This document shows, in pieces, positions 62,611-64,000 of a DNA stretch of 64,000 nt (the first letter of the stretch is position 1; every line of letters starts with the position of its first letter). Below the pieces are notes generated by a model. That model was not told where the DNA came from, made no database searches, and worked only from the letters and a program-made list of their open reading frames with translations. Position numbers and translations under genes: made by a program. Source of the stretch: Pseudomonadota bacterium (GTDB lineage Bacteria; Desulfobacterota; Binatia; Binatales; Binataceae); NCBI GenBank assembly GCA_021324755.1, contig JAJPIL010000021.1, positions 155,446 to 219,445 on the forward strand, written 5' to 3'.

Positions 62611-63468
62611 GTGGATCTTAAGCTGCGAGATGGCGCCCCGGAGGATGCGCCAGTTATCGGACAAATAGCTTTCGAGGCCTTCAAGGCGATCGCGGATCAG
62701 CATAATTTTCCGCCCGACTTTCCTTCGGTCGAAGTGGCGGTGATGGTCGCATCGTGGCTGATGTCGAACCCAGGCATCTACTGCGTGGTTGCCGAGCTCG
62801 ATGGAAAGATCGTCGGCAGCAACTTTCTCGACGAGCGCGGTCCGATTGCCGGAATCGGACCGATCTCGGTCGAGCCGGCGGTGCAGAACCAGCGAATCGG
62901 GCGAGCGCTGATGGTGGACGTCATGGAGCGCGCCCGCGCAAAAGGGTGCGCGGGGATGCGACTGGTGCAGCTTGCGTACCACAACCGCCCGCTGTGTCTG
63001 TACACGAAACTGGGCTTCGACGCGCGCGAAGAACTCTCGACCATGCAAGGCACGCCGCCCGGCCTGAAGATTCCAGGCTACGACGTTCGCCAAGCGACCG
63101 ACGCGGACCTCGACGCATGCAACACGCTCTGCGAGCCGATTCATGGCCACCGACGCGCCGGAGAGCTGCGCGACGCGATCCAGATGGGAACCGCCAAGGT
63201 CGTCGAGCATCTCGGCAAAATCACCGGCTACTGCACCTCGATCGGATGGTTTGGTCACGCGGTCGGCGAGACCAACAACGATCTAAAAGCGCTGATCGCG
63301 GCCGCGGACTCTTACGCCGGGCCGGGCTTTTTGTGCCCCACTCGCAACGGCGAACTCATGCGATGGTGCCTGGAGCACGGGCTTCGCAACGTGCATCAGG
63401 CAACGCTGATGACGATCGGGCTCTACAGCGAACCGCGTGGCGCGTACCTGCCAGCGGTCCTGTACTGA
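62611..63468 (+). CDS. two-domain GNAT acetyltransferase
   Basis: 285 aa from the GTG at 62611 (GAGGAG upstream). The first GNAT domain has IVGSNFLDERGPIAGIGPIS and VQNQRIGRALMVDVMERARA (acetyl-CoA loop Q-N-Q-R-I-G-R). The second, degenerate half begins near YDVRQATDADLDACNTLCEP and ends NVHQATLMTIGLYSEPRGAYLP. Tandem GNATs often acetylate small molecules. The substrate is unknown. It lies 73 bp after the FAD oxidase gene. Confidence 0.82.
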   Translation: MDLKLRDGAPEDAPVIGQIAFEAFKAIADQHNFPPDFPSVEVAVMVASWLMSNPGIYCVVAELDGKIVGSNFLDERGPIAGIGPISVEPAVQNQRIGRALMVDVMERARAKGCAGMRLVQLAYHNRPLCLYTKLGFDAREELSTMQGTPPGLKIPGYDVRQATDADLDACNTLCEPIHGHRRAGELRDAIQMGTAKVVEHLGKITGYCTSIGWFGHAVGETNNDLKALIAAADSYAGPGFLCPTRNGELMRWCLEHGLRNVHQATLMTIGLYSEPRGAYLPAVLY

Positions 63469-64000
63469 GCCGCCAGGCGACGGTTCAAGATTCGAGGCCA
63501 TGTGGACGCGACGCTCGCCGCGGCCTAGCGTTCGGTTTCGACAAATGGGAACCCAACGCGCAAGGCCCGGCGCGCTTTGCGCCTCGTCGCCGTAAACAGC
63601 GCTCTCGACGCAACGCCCCACCCCAGCGACCTACACACGACCGCAAGGCCGCTTATCCGTAAGCACCATCCACGCGCCAGCCGAGCCTAAGCTCGAGCTT
63701 ATCCCTGCCCCACTTGGGCGCGCCGATACGCCCTTCGCTCCATTGCTCGGTCGTGCCCATCGATAGGGATTTAGGCGCGCGAGGTAGCCTTGCCCAAAAG
63801 CTTTCTGCGCTAGCGCCTCCTGGTAGACGCGCTCGGCGGCAAAAGCCGCTTCGGCGACTTTCTCTTTCGCAATTACGTCTTGCGCCAAAAGCAGCGATCA
63901 ATTATCGAAAAAAAGAAGCGCGAAAGACCCGCGACCCAACCTACCGCATCCGAAAGGAGAACACTCGGAGCGGCACTACAGTGCGATCGCCGAATCGAAA
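63469..64000. other. end region with a possible decayed gene on the minus strand
   Basis: Between 63901 and 63631 two minus-strand frames each look protein-like in different halves. AKEKVAEAAFAAERVYQEAL in one frame is followed by GTTEQWSEGRIGAPKWGRDK in another. This could be the remnant of one frameshifted gene. No family is recognised. Confidence 0.3.

Noticed and set aside
1..64000. tRNA, rRNA or riboswitch genes
   Set aside because: Scanning intergenic regions for T-arm, cobalamin and thiamin consensus pieces gave nothing convincing. A covariance-model search would settle this.

Overview
The window is high-GC bacterial DNA with no rRNA, tRNA or phage genes that I can see. It carries a complete copper membrane monooxygenase (CuMMO/pMMO family) operon, several acyl-CoA dehydrogenases, a TonB-dependent receptor and a CRISPR array. 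This mix resembles uncultured soil or aquatic CuMMO-bearing, lipid- and alkane-using lineages (Binatota-like or Rokubacteria-like). That placement is inference from gene content; no taxonomic marker gene is present.

Layout. 1-6 kb: tail of an RskA-type anti-sigma factor, an O-methyltransferase, a lipoprotein, an AidB-like acyl-CoA dehydrogenase and an SDR. 5.8-7.5 kb: PiT phosphate permease plus a PAP2 protein. 7.8-13.5 kb: Tat-exported small subunit with a GMC flavo-oxidoreductase, DUF167, a lipoprotein, a DJ-1/PfpI protein and an aldehyde dehydrogenase. 14-21 kb: YqgE-like protein, an ECF sigma factor next to an unusual Ogt-Ada(Zn) fusion, a TonB receptor with a His-rich neighbour, and a metallophosphoesterase-like protein. 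21.8-32 kb: NAD-type isocitrate dehydrogenase, two tiny membrane peptides, a MetX-like hydrolase, an acyl-CoA dehydrogenase, a 2OG-Fe(II) oxygenase, an MDR dehydrogenase, an MFS transporter and an enoyl-CoA hydratase. 32.7-36.5 kb: a FemAB-like/glycosyltransferase/ATP-grasp cell-surface cluster. 36.5-46.4 kb: CMD protein, a tenA gene broken by one amber codon, secreted proteins, an intradiol dioxygenase, DUF2231 and phosphoglucomutase.

The centrepiece is 46.6-57.7 kb, all on the minus strand. In transcription order it reads: sigma-54 activator, NAD alcohol dehydrogenase, SCO1 copper chaperone, pmoC, pmoA, two related small exported proteins, pmoB, amidohydrolase, DUF59 protein. PmoB and PmoC keep the copper ligands. 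Amidohydrolase + DUF59 + ADH + sigma-54 activator is, as I recall, the accessory set of actinobacterial soluble di-iron propane monooxygenases (mim/prm), here attached to a copper enzyme. That suggests oxidation of a short-chain alkane to alcohol and then aldehyde. The two small proteins have a predicted signal-peptidase site that would expose an N-terminal histidine, as in PmoB, and are the best candidates for something undescribed. A near-consensus -24/-12 promoter and two palindromes lie upstream of the ADH.

At 59.95-60.59 kb there is a CRISPR array (28-nt repeats, 33-nt spacers, exact 61-nt period) with no cas genes in the window. It is followed by a frameshifted BBE-type FAD oxidase and a two-domain GNAT protein. 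Several intergenic spaces hold degenerate short tandem repeats of unrelated sequence, and one holds two long poly-G runs that may be an assembly artefact.
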